From: Nansenia antarctica | Lineage: Eukaryota > Chordata > Actinopteri > Argentiniformes > Microstomatidae | Assembly: GCA_963989245.1 (NCBI GenBank) | Contig: OZ022351.1 | Location: 21,190,616 to 21,254,615 of the forward strand | DNA length: 64,000 nt | Direction of reading: 5' to 3' | In this document: positions 1 through 15,189 of the stretch, in pieces | Layout of the letters: the number at the start of each line of letters is the position of its first letter | How positions within the stretch are numbered: the first letter of the stretch is position 1 | The notes under the pieces: model-generated | Databases searched by the model: none | Told to the model about the DNA's origin: nothing | What the model saw: only the letters and a program-made list of their open reading frames with translations | Program-made: the position numbers and the translations under genes

Positions 1-752
1 AGTTCACTTGATGAGGCCCAATTTTGTTTTAGACTCTGTAGGCTACTGTATTTGTTTATTAAGACTTAAGATATATTATCTGAATTTCTCTTGTTTTATT
101 AAATGTTCCAATTATTTTCATTTCTTGTGCTGGTTTAAAATGGCAGGAAACTAGCACAAATAATTGTGTGGGAGAGAGGGGCCGCCGCTACCAAAACGTG
201 CACAGTTTTGGGTCGCTCCACCACCAAAAACTCTCACTCCAAACTTTTGGTGAAACATGGCAGCCCTAAAGTGTTTCTAATTTCGACACCAACACCACGA
301 TGTGTGTGTTCAGGGATGCATGAAGCTGGGGGCAGGAGGAGAACAATATGAAACGATGAAGGTTGGGGTAGTAGCCTATAGTTCCTGTAAGAAACTCAAA
401 CCACTTTCACCCCTGGCCTTATTCCATCAGTAGTGGAATAATCTGTAGTGCCTGACTGAAAACCAACATTCATGAAAAGTCTTTAACTATAGTGATGTTT
501 ATTTCACATAATGTTGTATTTGGGCTGATGTGTGACAACAGGTATACAGTGCGCATTTATTTTAGCTACTTAAGTACCACAAAGGGACATGTCTATCTAG
601 TATGTGCTGTGCGTCATCACCTTCAAAGAGTTACGGTCAGACATCTCCAGTTTCAGTGTTTTACTTTATTATCAGCCGGATGCATAACATCATTTCTCAT
701 CATCATAATACATGAGGCGTATACAGTAGATTGTTAAAATTATATTTGTTAA
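1..752. other. AT-rich flank without a recognised gene
   Basis: No exon, RNA gene or clear transposon end was recognised here. The short open frames lack family motifs and read as chance. The C1q gene to the right is transcribed away from this stretch, so this is its downstream side. Confidence 0.5.
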
Positions 753-1640
753 GTGTCTGACTTAATGAAACTTGTTGTCTTTGCGGATGACACAAATATA
801 TTGTGTTCGGGTGATGACCTGAAGCAGCTATTGGAAGTAGCAAGGAAAGAGTGTTCAAAGATAGCAAGAAGTATCGGAATATTTGGCAAAACAAGATATA
901 TTTTTAATCAGAAAATATTGTACACACTGTATTGCACACTTATTGTACCATATCTGTCATATTGTGTTGAAGTGTGGGGGAATACTTACAAAAGCAACCT
1001 ACAAAAGATATGGACATTGCAAAAAAGAGCTATACGGATTGTACATCATGCTAGATACTTAGATCATACAAATTGTCTGTTTTTAAAGAGCCAAACATTG
1101 AAATTCATGGATTTAGTTAAATTCAAAACTTCACAAATTATGTTTAAGGTTAACGTAGAATGACGGTGGTTATTATTTAAGAGGGACTTTGAATCTAAAA
1201 CAGCCTAGTGTTCGTACAACTCTGAAAAGTATGTGCATCTCTGTTTGTGGGGCATCCCTTTGGAATGGACTAGATGCGAGTGTAAAACTGAGCAAAAATA
1301 TGAATAAATTCAAAGGCCACTATAAACAAGTGTTTTTGGACAGAGCACTCTGAATAGTAGGCTGACTGAAGTACATCTTATTTAATTTTCTGCATTTGGA
1401 TATTTATGTTGTATCTGGATATTTATGTTGTATTTAGTTTGAGAAAGAGACTCTATTTATGAAATGTTGTAATATCGTGTAAGGAAGGGTCAGGACTAGA
1501 GAAGGTCTTACTTCCTCCTGTCCCCTCCCGAACGCGCTAGTGTAAATTGCACAAGGTGAATTTGTGTTGGATAAAACTTTTTTTTTACTTTTTATGTGTT
1601 TGGGACAAAAATAATAAAAAATACAATAATAATAAAAAAT
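753..1640 (+). mobile_element. LINE fragment (jockey/CR1-like RT C-terminus and 3' end)
   Basis: The frame 753-1163 carries the RT active-site block FADDTNILCSGDDL (A-D-D). It is followed by the C-terminal RT block TLYCTLIVPYLSYCVEVWGN and then LQKRAIRIV, as in the teleost jockey/CR1-like non-LTR elements. The segment that normally joins them (about 80-100 residues) is missing between 'KECSKI' and 'ARSIG', so an internal deletion is inferred. The frame stops at 1163; homologous-looking text (SVRTTLK, GASLWNGL) continues to about 1350 in broken frames. The copy ends near 1640 in an A-rich tail (AATAAAAAATAC). It is a dead 5'-truncated copy. The clade assignment is from memory of motifs only. 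Confidence 0.75.
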
Positions 1641-1883
1641 AGCCTACCCCTTTGTTACAATTCACAACTCATGATAAGCGGTCTTTGCTAAAATTGGCAC
1701 TTCAAGTAAAGTTGATGTATAGTCTACATATTAATGTATATAAACAGTAATACATCAATTAGTAATGCATTACAACACATGAATATTAGATTATTCTTTG
1801 GGCACTCAAAGTAGCCTAAAGCAGCCCAACATTTCAACGTTCATAGGTAGTCATGGGCTGTAATGAAACACTGCATCAGCTCC

Positions 1884-5814
<3,931 letters not shown>

Positions 5815-6654
5815 CTTGCACTTGGATTTGGATTCTTCTCTATTATGTACTTGTATGTATTATCAAGTTCTCTCTGCCTCTTTGTGTGCAGTTAGGGTCG
5901 ACATCCAACTTTTTATGTACTCCTGTCTGTGTATTTATTTAACCTTTATCCCATCAGGAGGTCTATTTTTTTGGTCATTTTCAGGAACAATGTCAAGATA
6001 GAAGCAAGGCAAACAGACACCATTACCTTGTAGAACATTAGCCCACATGCAGTGCAATACAAATCCAGGGTATATATATATGTATCCTTTTTCAACCTTA
6101 TTGATTTTATTTTTTTCTTATGTGTAGATAGTATACACAAGTAAGTGTGTTGTAACTACTGTTGAGTGACCTTAATTAGTGCCTGTATGCCTTTTTCAGT
6201 TACAAAAAAACCAGGGAATTGTTACAATAAGATAATGCTTTAGTATTAATGTAAGTGTAATCTTTGTAATTCGAGTGTTTGTGCAGGGATATTACTGCAA
6301 TGTATGGTTAACAGGAAAAATGCAAATTCCCTAAAATGTAAGATAAAGTAGGGAATAAAGCATAGCTTTGAACGCCTCTTGGCCAATCAATATTGTTGTT
6401 CTGATTAATCCATTACATATTCATAGATTTCTGAGGAAACATATCCTTAATCTTCTCAGGAGATCTCTGTTACTATGAAATGTTTACTTTATCCTTTTTT
6501 GGAGATGAAAATACCAACACAGTAATTGATTGATTGATCTTAATTAGAATGGCTGAGAGATGCACCCCTTTAGTTCAGCATTATGACTGTAAATGAAAAG
6601 TTACAGAATGCACCTTTATGTTTCAAGGACCTGTTATCACAGGTGCACGCAATG
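5815..6654. other. Intergenic region between divergent C1q and ENDOD1-like genes
   Basis: This gene-free stretch should hold the C1q promoter. Bases 5815-6150 are conserved at 52498-52816 upstream of the other C1q copy, including 'gtatatatatat' (about 6070), which could be TATA-like. A repeated element beginning 'actgttgagtgacctt' occurs at about 6160 and again near 6697. No exon is recognised. Confidence 0.5.
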
Positions 6655-7326
6655 TGCAGACACTGGGGGTCCCCCAGGCATGGAGTGGAAATACTGCTGT
6701 TGAGTGACCTTACTTAGTCATTCAAATGCCTTTTTGCCTTTTACAGTTACAAACAAAACAGGGAGTTGTGAATCACAGGTGCATGCAGCCCACAGCCACT
6801 TCAGTATCATTCTGCTCTTCTTCCTTTTTGTTGTTGTGCCAACCATTCTTAACTCAGAGATTGTTTTAACTTCCCAAGTAAAGACAAGTTGGTTTTTTTC
6901 AGGACTAACTGTGCTCTGGTTGTCAGCTGTGTCTTTCCCACATGCTGTTCACACTGTTTGGCAATTTCGGCAACAGTTCTCTGTGATAAAAAACCCATTG
7001 CATGTGAACATAGTCTTTTTCCACATTTGCTATGCGAGATTATCCTGATTATCCTGCCAAGATATATATCTGCATTTGGGTTTGAAATAGGATTTTAAAT
7101 GATAATAATATTATAGCATTTGTGTTCTTGCACTTTTGGGATTTTTTCTATGAAATAATTTCCAATAGTGTTTCTACCCAGGTGTGCATGTGAGCAAACA
7201 GGTGCATGAACACGGTGTACCTATATTAGGCACAATCAGGGACACAGACAAGCCCAAAGCTTGTGTCTACTCTCCAGGACACTTCAGTTCAGTTACCATT
7301 TTGGTCTCTACACAGACTGTCCCACC

Positions 7327-8729
7327 ATGAGACTCCACTGTGGCGTCTTTCTTTTGCTATTTCCATTGCTTCCTCTGCTCTCTCAGGGGGAAGTGACCAC
7401 ATTTAAAAAATGTAGTCAGTTCTTTCTGAACGGTGTCCCTCCAACAATCCTCAGTGATGCTAAGGACAACAACCGCTACCAACAGATATGCCAGTGTCTG
7501 CTGGACCAGAACAACCAACTAGACTACTTCTATGCCACGCTCTATGACACCAACAACAAGATTCCAGTGTATTCTGCCTATGAGTTTCAACATGCAGATG
7601 TTTCCAGAAAAGATCCTTGGTATATCGAACCTCAGGTATGTAGTTATATTTACATGAAGATGTGCTTTTATATTCAAAGGTGTTATATATAATTATATTC
7701 ATACGTACTTTAAGAACTACATTATGCATATTATTAGTTAACATACAAACACATTTAAACATCTGCTCCTGTTTATGCATATGATTATTAGGTGATTATA
7801 CCTCTGAATGCCTTTACCCTTCCAAACATAATTGTATCGGCTTACAGCATGTGGCTCATTGGTATAGCATGGCGCTAGCACCACTTAAGTTGTGGTAAGT
7901 GTTATTGCTGTTGGAACCATATAAACAAAAAGTAGATGCACTGTACTGACTTTGGATAAAAGTGCTAAATGGCATGAAGTATATTATATTAGTCAGTAAC
8001 AAGCAGTAACAAGCACAGAGAGTAATATGGCAGCCTATGCATTTAGCAATAATTGACGACAAAAATAAAGTCGTATTAAAAACCCAAAAAATGAATTGTC
8101 ACTCACATGAGTATACTGTATATTAATATACATTATCACCAGGGAGCCACATTGTAACAACTTGATCATCTGTCATCCAGCTACTAATTATCTTCTGATT
8201 CTACCAGCTGGATGGTGGTAGTCATGGCTGCATGGGCGGGCTAAACCACGTTCCCTCAAATGACAGGGGTCGCCACCAGGCCCTGAACAGTGACTACGAG
8301 GGCTCCGGCTACGACAAGGGCCACCTCTACCCCGTCCACCACACCTCCACCCAGTCCTCCATGCTTGCCACCTCCACCCTGACCAACGCTGCCCCCCAGG
8401 ACCCAGGGTTCAACAGGGGCCAGTGGATGAAACATGAGGGGGACCTGGCTGAGCTACTAGAGAAGAGCTGCTCTGGTCATAGGGCCTTTGTCGTCACTGG
8501 TGTGGTGCCTAATCCTAATATTGTAATCCATGGTGGTGTGAGGGTTGCTATGTATTATTGGAGTGCGTATTGTTGTACTGGTGTAAACGGCCCACTTGAT
8601 TCAGCAGGTTACCTAGGTCCTGATAACAATGGTAAGGTGCAGACTCTGACTGTAAAAGACCTGGAGACTAGGCTTGGTGGCGCAGGATACTACGGCTCAC
8701 CTTTCTCTTTGTTCAGAGGGAGATGCTAA
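7327..8729 (+). CDS. ENDOD1-like secreted DNA/RNA non-specific endonuclease, 2 exons
   Basis: Exon 1 is 7327-7635 and exon 2 is 8208-8729 (276 aa; the junction is phase 0, CTCAG|GTATGT and TACCAG|CTGG). The ATG at 7327 begins a clear signal peptide (MRLHCGVFLLLFPLLPLLSQG). Then comes the family's FKKCSQFFLNGVPPTI segment, the IPVYSAYEF strand and the nuclease core. The canonical His-Me finger motif DRGH appears here as D-K-G-H-L (GYDKGHLYPV), with histidine as the presumed general base. The downstream STLTNAAPQDPGFNRGQW supplies the conserved metal-binding asparagine. These proteins are related to ENDOD1 and act in the secretory or extracellular space. The intron holds a SINE. The copy looks intact; its mirror copy at 35190-35722 is a pseudogene. 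Whether Lys for Arg preserves activity cannot be judged from sequence. Confidence 0.88.
7843..7975 (+). mobile_element. tRNA-headed SINE in ENDOD1-like intron
   Basis: The head 'gtggctcattggtatagcatgg' resembles a tRNA A-box region. The tail 'ctttggataaaagtgctaaatggc' is the teleost SINE 3' motif. It lies wholly inside the intron 7636-8207. Confidence 0.7.
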
Positions 8730-8821
8730 TACTAAAGCTAATTCAGTTTAATGATCTCAAGAACTTTGAAGTCAATGGAAATAGGAAATGTAAGACTGAA
8801 GACCATGTTAAATCAATGTAA

Positions 8822-9335
8822 CGCCGGGTGCACACAGGGCCATTGCGTTGCACCGGAAGTCATTCATCTCAATGGGGCCGTTGCGTTGATCAGTTGCCTT
8901 GCTCTGCATGGCGTTTCTTGACCGTCAGGGTGCGGCAATCAGTCAAAAAATTACAGCTTTTTGCGTTGCGTTGGATCCGGAAGTAAACCGGAAGTAGTTT
9001 CTTGCCCGGAGCTCTCGCCTCAGATTTTAAATCCTCAATTTTGGCCGCCATTGGCTAAAATCTGTAATTTGGCTCTACAAGTGTTAATATGTCATTTTAT
9101 GAAGTTTTTATATGTTTTCAGGCGAGAAAGTAACCATATATATTCACAAAATGTGTCCAGTTTATCAAAATAACCCGTTTATATATCTGATCTGACGTTT
9201 TTTTCCCCACTTCTGTGGGAAACTTCGCTAGCAACACGAGTAGAGTTGTTGCGTCTGCATCGCACGTTGAAGTACGTCAAGTCCATCCCAACAGGTTGCG
9301 CCAGAACCACGCAATGGCCCTGTGTGCACCCGGCG
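8822..9335. mobile_element. PIF/Harbinger-type MITE with TAA target duplication
   Basis: The 514-bp element begins CGCCGGGTGCACACAGGGCC and ends with its inverse (GGCCCTGTGTGCACCCGGCG), then continues the inverted match for about 28 bp with one mismatch. It is flanked by TAA at 8819-8821 and 9336-9338. The pre-insertion sequence 'aatgtaaggcattaag' is preserved at 9525-9540 (local duplicate) and, inverted, at 35107-35122 (right arm). A 3-bp TWA duplication is the Harbinger signature. It has no coding capacity and sits in the 3' flank of the ENDOD1-like gene. Confidence 0.92.
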
Positions 9336-9395
9336 TAAGGCATTAAGCAACACAATTTACTAATAAACTATCTATTATTGAAAACTTGACGAATG

Positions 9396-9655
9396 TAGGG
9401 CTCACCTTTTCTGTGTTCAGAGGGAGATGCTAGTAATAAAGCTAATTCAGTTTAATGATATTATGAAGAACTTTGAAGACAATGGAAATAGAAAATGTAA
9501 GACTGAAGACAATGTTAAATAAATGTAAGGCATTAAGCAATACAATTTACTAATAAACTATCTAACATTTTACATTTTTTGAATGTGTCTTTAATTTATT
9601 GGAATCCACACATACTGTATGTCCAGTCCACTTCCAAGTCATTGATATACTGTAT
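9396..9655 (+). repeat. Partial tandem duplicate of ENDOD1-like 3' end
   Basis: Bases 9398-9560 repeat 8695-8820 plus 9336-9375: the last codons ('ggctcaccttt', 'ttcagagggagatgct'), then 'aaagctaattcagtttaatgat' and 'aaggcattaagcaa'. The duplicate has no open frame or splice site. It lacks the MITE present in the first copy. Possible poly(A) signals 'aataaa' lie at about 9361 and 9544. Confidence 0.85.
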
Positions 9656-10280
9656 TTGTGTTTAAGGGAAAGTTTACACAAAATCAATTTTCATGTGTAT
9701 TTCTGGCCCATCGACAATGCATACCGTCTCCAACTATGACCATTTCTCATGCAGCTGCATCATGTGTCTCTTTCTTAAACCATTCTCATACTGCGTTATA
9801 ATACATCAAATAATCGTTTTTGCAGTCTGACCCAGCTCTGCTATGCTAGTGATTCCCAGAGAGCATCACACGCTAGCTGTAGAGCTGTTCAGCAGAAGGA
9901 CCTCACGTGGGAGAGAGAGGGGAATCTTGGAAGATGTAAGAATTGACTCAAATGAGAAATTTGAAACACCAGGGTTGTTCAAGGCATTCAAAGCGAGACA
10001 ACTTAACTCAGAGATTGTTTTAAAAGGTGACTTCTTTTTTTTTTTTTTTTTTTTTTACTATTGAACAATGAAAAACAGAGTGAAATTATTATTACAGAAA
10101 ACACAAAACACAAATTAGTTTGTTTATCCTAATGATGCTAGATAACACTGAAGCCACACACTGCCACCTCTGATGTGTACAGGTGCCTGGGGCCCGCTGG
10201 GGACAGACTGTGCAATTTGGAGAGTTTAGCAGTAATCTGGAATAATTTGCATGGAATACAGTATATTATGAGAAGACAGT
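9656..10280. other. Spacer; poly-T run at 10033-10055
   Basis: No gene was recognised. The T run of about 20 near 10036 follows 'aaaggtgac' and may be the end of an old retroelement. This is beyond the point where homology with the right arm stops (about 9655). Confidence 0.45.
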
Positions 10281-10972
10281 TATAGGGCCCTATTATGCAC
10301 TTCATAAGTCTTAAGCAATAAGACGAGGCGGTAGATCTAAACTTAAGACGTGGAGGCGTGGTCAAGGCCACTTTGCTATTATGCGTGAGGTAGTGGGCGC
10401 CTAAAACCCGGCGCTAAGCCCATAAATTAGTCATGGGTGTGTTTTGGGCGTCTTCTCAATCAACCCAATCAGCGTGCCAGGTGCCATTCCCTTTAAGAAC
10501 CGGCTGCGTTAAGTCATAAGCGCTATGCTATTATGCAGTTCATAGGCGCTAGACTTCATGCACGTTTTGAAACACGAGCGCGCCTCCGCGGTTTGCGCAT
10601 GCGCGCTGACCCACTTCTTAAGAAGTCGGTCGGCGCGCATGCGCAAACCGCGGAGGCGCGCTCGTGTTTCAAAACGTGCATGAACTCTAGCGCCTAAGAA
10701 CTTTTCAAACCACTTCTTAGCGCTAGGCGCAAAGTCAGATCGCATAATAGCAGGGGCGCCTAGCGCACTTCATTAACATATGAACACTCCCACAATGAGT
10801 AATATATGCACGGGAGTCTTACGTCTTATGTGTGGGCGCCTAGCGACACCTGCATAATAGCAGTAGCGCGTATGAAGCGCATAATAAGGGTGGCGGTAGG
10901 TCTTAACCTGGCGGTGCGTCTTAATTAAGACTTAAGACGGCAAGTTAAGAAGTGCATAATAGGGCCCTATAT
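10281..10972. mobile_element. Foldback-type non-autonomous DNA element
   Basis: The ends are TATAGGGCCCTATTATGCAC and its inverse (GTGCATAATAGGGCCCTATA), followed by a further inverted stretch 'cataagtcttaag'/'cttaagacgg'. The motif 'ctattatgc' or its inverse recurs inside at about 10376, 10527, 10743, 10852 and 10880, so the element looks built from nested inverted copies. A TA or TATA target duplication is possible but ambiguous. It has no open frame of its own: the reading frames here are palindrome artefacts. Confidence 0.85.
10555..10684. repeat. Perfect 52-bp-arm hairpin
   Basis: The left arm 10555-10606 and right arm 10633-10684 are exact inverse complements by my base-by-base reading. 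They begin TTCATGCACGTTTTGAAACA and end GTTTGCGCATGCGCGC. The 26-bp loop contains its own palindrome CTTCTTAAGAAG. The arms are GC- and CpG-rich, unlike the AT-rich surroundings. This forms the core of the foldback element 10281-10972. Confidence 0.95.
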
Positions 10973-12505
10973 AATGTGTTATTTGATGATTAGGATTTCT
11001 GGATGAAAGTGTTATGTTGGTCCAGACTCTAGACCAGACCATCAATAGATAGAATAGAAGCTAGGAAGTTACTTTTTCTACAGAGTACTTTACATTATGG
11101 ATAAGGGTTCCTGAGCTGCTTTACTGAGAACACACATAGAGGCTAGTCCTCTAGTACTACCACTCAAATACAACTCAAGAATCGGCTATATCACCAGTTC
11201 TCTTTCCCATGGGACTCCATTACGTGTGCAAAGCCAATCGAAGCTGTCAAGAAAAGAAACATTAAGTACCAAGAAAATGTTTAGCATGTCCTGGAATGGA
11301 CAGATTGATCCTGACTACATTCACCTTTCGATAGAGATGCGAGCATGAAAGTATTGCATTTTAGTTAATTGTGGTTGTTGAGTGTATGAACAGATACATC
11401 AGACCCAGGTAGCGAAAATGTTGTATACTTTAGAGAACTTCGCTGGTAATGGAGCATTAGCCTACTCATTGCCTCATTCAGAGGTAATAATGCATATTTG
11501 GACCAATTGATTTTGTAGACAAAATTATTTGTGTAGCTGTGCATAAGATTAGGGAGTGACTTTTTTTGATTGATGCACACTATTGCCACAGGTTCGAGAA
11601 CAGAAGAGGAGAGTGCCTCTGGAGATCATGAATTGTGAGGAGCATGTTTTCCCTATTTGTCCAATTTACAAGATGTTTTGAGAAAAAAGATTTATGTCAT
11701 TATCAGAATCACATTAGAACTTATTGTTTTACAACGTTATGTTTATTTATGACACATATAATACTTTACATCAGATTGTTGTTTGTTGATGGTTTCGGTT
11801 CAATGACAGGTGCACTCAACTTTAACGTAATATACACAATTATGTTGAATTGATTTTTAAAAGACTTGGGATTACTGACCTCACAAATGATAATATAAAA
11901 TTATAAAATCACAAATGAAATAAAACATAAACACATATTTCAGATAATATAGTACTGTATTCTAGGGTGCCTGGGTGGCGCCATCGACCTACCCTGCATG
12001 TCAATCCTCCTCTCTCACTCAATTACTATTGTTGATTAAGTTGATTTTATATCCTGCTTTATTTTATTATTGATTTTGTATTCTACTGCAATGCCAATGT
12101 CGAAGAATCTGAACTCAAGAATTGTACTCAATGTACTCATACATTGATGTAATAAAAGCAATTCTGATTCCGATTCTAATTCACTCACCCTTTCTGTCAC
12201 TCTCTACTGTCTCTATCCAATATAGCACAAATGCCCTGAAAACATATTTTAAAAAGATATGTATAGTGGTGTCATGGCATTAATTTGAGGATTAGCAGGA
12301 TAAAGCGTGCTAAATGCCAAACATGTGAATGTAATGTACACAATGTAATGTAAATAAAGTTTAAATACCCTAATATCACCCAATAATATATAGTTTTACT
12401 AAGCTAGCTATCAAAAAAAAGAATGTTGGATTTTCAACTGAAATGTCATGAATTTTAGTTTGATCTAAACACTCAATCATTATTAGACATAATACAAACG
12501 TATGT
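10973..12505. other. Gene-free AT-rich stretch with old repeat debris
   Basis: No exon was recognised. Fragments such as 'gataaagcgtgctaaatgcc' (about 12300) are teleost SINE tails, and 'attctgattccgattctaatt' (about 12160) resembles the end of an old retroposon. Nothing else is supported. Confidence 0.45.
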
Positions 12506-12625
12506 ATTGATTGTAAGTCGCTTTGGAATAAGGCGTCTGCTAAATGCCAAAAATGTAAATGTAAACAAACAGCATGAGGCGGCTGTGGTTCAGGAGGTAG
12601 AGCCGGCGTCTGCGCATGTGCGAGA
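12506..12625 (+). mobile_element. SINE tail followed by a tRNA-like SINE head
   Basis: The sequence 'gtaagtcgctttggaataagg' and 'cgtctgctaaatgcc' (12512-12548) is the standard teleost SINE 3' tail. Directly after it, 'gcggctgtggttcaggaggtag' (12579-12600) is a tRNA-like head of another copy. Both are partial. Confidence 0.7.
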
Positions 12626-12642
12626 GGTGAACAGATACAAAC

Positions 12643-14203
12643 TTAGATAGATAGATAGATAGATAGATAGACTTTATTTGTCATTGCTACAGTACAGGTA
12701 CCAAACAACGAAATTTAGGAGGGGTGGCTCCCCTGGTGTTAGGAAAGGGGGAAAAAAACACATTTTAGAAAAAGCATAAATGCATAAAATCACAAGAAGG
12801 TAAGGAGCTGGTTTACATCAATAAAGGCTATGTACACAATCCACTGTACTATACTGCACAGATAGTCAACTAGGGTTGTCATTATTGCACAAAGAGTATT
12901 TTTTCACATTATTTTAAAGTGTCACAGTTTGCAGGCTTGAAAATGTACATGTTTGTGCCTCAGCACTAGCTGCCATACAATCCGTCCGGACTGTCCTGGG
13001 CCCAGAACTTAGGCCTTTTCTGTGTTCAGGGCCTTGACGGCCCTGTGGTAGAAGCAGTCCTTCAGTCTGTTTGTCTTAGCGGCCGGGGTCCTGTACCTCC
13101 TGTTCGAGGGCAGCTTGACAAAGTGTACGTGCCCAGGGTGGGTCGGGTCCCTGGAGATCTTGGAGGCCCTCCTGAGACAGCGTGTGTTGTACAGCTCCTC
13201 CAGAGAGGGGAGGGGGGCGCCGGTGATCTTCTGTGCTGTTCTCACGACTCTCTGTAGCGCGTTTCTCTCCGCTGTTGTGCAGCTGTGGAACCAGTTGGAG
13301 ATGCCGAAGGTGAGGATGCTCTCCACTGCGCCGTGGTAGAAGGCCACCAGTATCTCCTGCTTGTTGTGTTCTTTCCTGAGGCATCTCAGGGTGTATAGCC
13401 GCTGTTGTGCCCTCTTGATGGTGCCTTTTGTGTTGTCCTTCCAGGCCAGGTCATCCCGCATGTTGTGTCCCAGGAATCGGAGGGTTGAGACTCTCTCCAC
13501 GCTCTCTCCGTCGATGAGCAGGGGCTGGATCTCGGACTTTTTCCTCCTGAAGTCTACGATGAATTCCTGGGTCTTTGACTTGTTTAGCAGCAGGTTGTTA
13601 ACCTTGCACAGCTTGCTCAGTTGCTCTACCTCATCCCTGTACGCCGCCTCGTCCCCCCCCGAGATACATCCCACCACGGTGGTGTCGTCTGCAAACTTTA
13701 CGATGTAGTTGCTGGGGTGGACGGGGGTGAAGTCGTGGGTGTAGAGGTTGTAGAGGATGGGGCTTAGCACGCAGCCCTGGGGTGACCCAGTGCTGAGGCT
13801 GAGGGCTGTGGAGGTGTGGGGGCCCACCCGCACCCTCTGGGGGCGGTCGGTCAGGAAGTCCTTGATCCACGCACATATAGAGTGTGATAGACCCAGGTCT
13901 AGTAGTTTGGTCACTAGCCTGTCTGGAAGGATGGTGTTGAAGGCGGAGCTGAAGTCCACGAAGAGCAGTCTCGCGTAGCTGTTTCCCCTCTCCAGGTGGG
14001 ATAGAGTGGCGTGGAGAGTCGTCGCTATAGCGTCCTCTGTGGACCTGTGGGCTCTGTAGGCGAACTGGTATGGATCCAGGTTGGGCGGGAGGCATGTGAG
14101 TATGTGGGCCCGGACTAGTTTCTCGAAGCACTTCATGATGATTGGTGTGAGTGCCACCGGGCGGTAGTCGTTTATAGGAAGCAAAGTCGTTTATAGGAAG
14201 CAA
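12643..14203 (-). mobile_element. 5'-truncated L2/Rex-type LINE with (CTAT)n 3' end
   Basis: On the minus strand the RT frame (14184-13009) is followed by a 3' UTR. This UTR ends in 'cgttgtttggtacctg', then 'caatgacaaataaagt' and a CTAT repeat at 12643-12671, the usual end of teleost L2-type elements. The 5' side is truncated at about 14203. A 19-bp tandem repeat (gtcgtttataggaagcaaa, 14166-14203) marks that junction. Confidence 0.85.
13009..14184 (-). CDS. LINE reverse transcriptase fragment (open frame, 391 codons)
   Basis: The open frame starts inside the RT domain (LPINDYRPVALTPIIMKCFE, RT motif 0-1). It runs through FVDFSSAFNTI (first catalytic Asp), TGSPQGCVLSPILYNLYT, and FADDTTVVG with the catalytic A-D-D at about residue 168, to the thumb and the C-terminal region ending ALNTEKA. 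The frame is uninterrupted, but the endonuclease and N-terminal RT are gone, so the first Met is not a native start. Such fragments retrotranspose no further. The overlapping antisense and second-frame ORFs here are shadows. Confidence 0.85.
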   Translation of the reverse strand: MLPINDYRPVALTPIIMKCFEKLVRAHILTCLPPNLDPYQFAYRAHRSTEDAIATTLHATLSHLERGNSYARLLFVDFSSAFNTILPDRLVTKLLDLGLSHSICAWIKDFLTDRPQRVRVGPHTSTALSLSTGSPQGCVLSPILYNLYTHDFTPVHPSNYIVKFADDTTVVGCISGGDEAAYRDEVEQLSKLCKVNNLLLNKSKTQEFIVDFRRKKSEIQPLLIDGESVERVSTLRFLGHNMRDDLAWKDNTKGTIKRAQQRLYTLRCLRKEHNKQEILVAFYHGAVESILTFGISNWFHSCTTAERNALQRVVRTAQKITGAPLPSLEELYNTRCLRRASKISRDPTHPGHVHFVKLPSNRRYRTPAAKTNRLKDCFYHRAVKALNTEKA

Positions 14204-15189
14204 AGGAATATGAAACTGAAAAAAATAATAATGTCAGAAATGTGTTCTATGTGGTCTATTTAGTCTCTTTTATGTCCCCCATAATTTTCCTTGAAGGAGA
14301 AATGGGTCCGGGTTCTTATGGGTTAACCATTAACCTGGCTGAGACTAGCGTTATCTCCCAGAGTGACAGTAATGCTGCAGCTTGGGGTTTCCAAACACAC
14401 TGTAATAAACTCGTTGCCTAAGATTAAAATGAAAGTTTGTCCAGGAGTTAATAATCAACTTGAAGTCAGTAGATTTCTTTGCTCAGATTGATAAAGAACA
14501 AAACACTGCTGTCAGCATTGAAGGTAGTCCTAACAGTCCTTTCAGTGTTAATTAGATAGTACTTTATCTAGGGCTTACCTCAAATCTGCCTACTGTATAT
14601 TGAATGATGACCTATTATTAATATTAGAGTTCAGTGATTTGTGTGTTGGTGTTTAGGAATGTATTCAATCAAATCCACATTGCAGTATGAACACAGTAAC
14701 TCCTACTAGTACTGTAGGTTGACCCCCTCCCTGGTTAAGAGTTACACTTCATGGAATAAGAAAAGTATGCATGCACATTAAGCAGTCTGTTAGCAAAGAC
14801 ATTGCAGTTAACATTACTATGGCAGGTTTTGACTTGGTGTATTCTTGTCCTTGCAGTGAATAGTGAAATATAGGCAATTAAACTCAAACTCAATCTAATG
14901 GCAAACATTACCACAGCATGAAACATTACCACCGCATGAAACAAAAATAAATATGATGTCTTCTTTATAAAGTCCTGAGATAAAAATTTTTTTTTTATAG
15001 AAATACCAATTGATTGATTGATGAGCATCTACTGCTGTCATGAATGATGAACGAATGCTTTATTCATCTGTTTCTCTTTTTTATTTGCTTTTATTCACCT
15101 TTTTTGGTTGAAGTTGAACACCCCTTTCAGATTCCTGCAGAAATTATTGTATTCAAATGTCTGACTAATGAAACAACTTTAACACAGTC
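14204..15189. other. Gene-free spacer
   Basis: No exon or recognisable element was found. The only local structure is a short direct repeat 'gcatgaaacattaccac' (about 14917 and 14935) and a T run near 14990. Confidence 0.45.

Noticed and set aside
166..351. Possible host exon near the left edge
   Set aside because: No splice sites in phase, no family similarity recognised and no counterpart in the right arm.
10509..10745. Minus-strand ORF with Arg/Ala-rich protein
   Set aside because: It spans the perfect hairpin; the two halves encode inverse-complement sequence, so the frame is a by-product of the palindrome.
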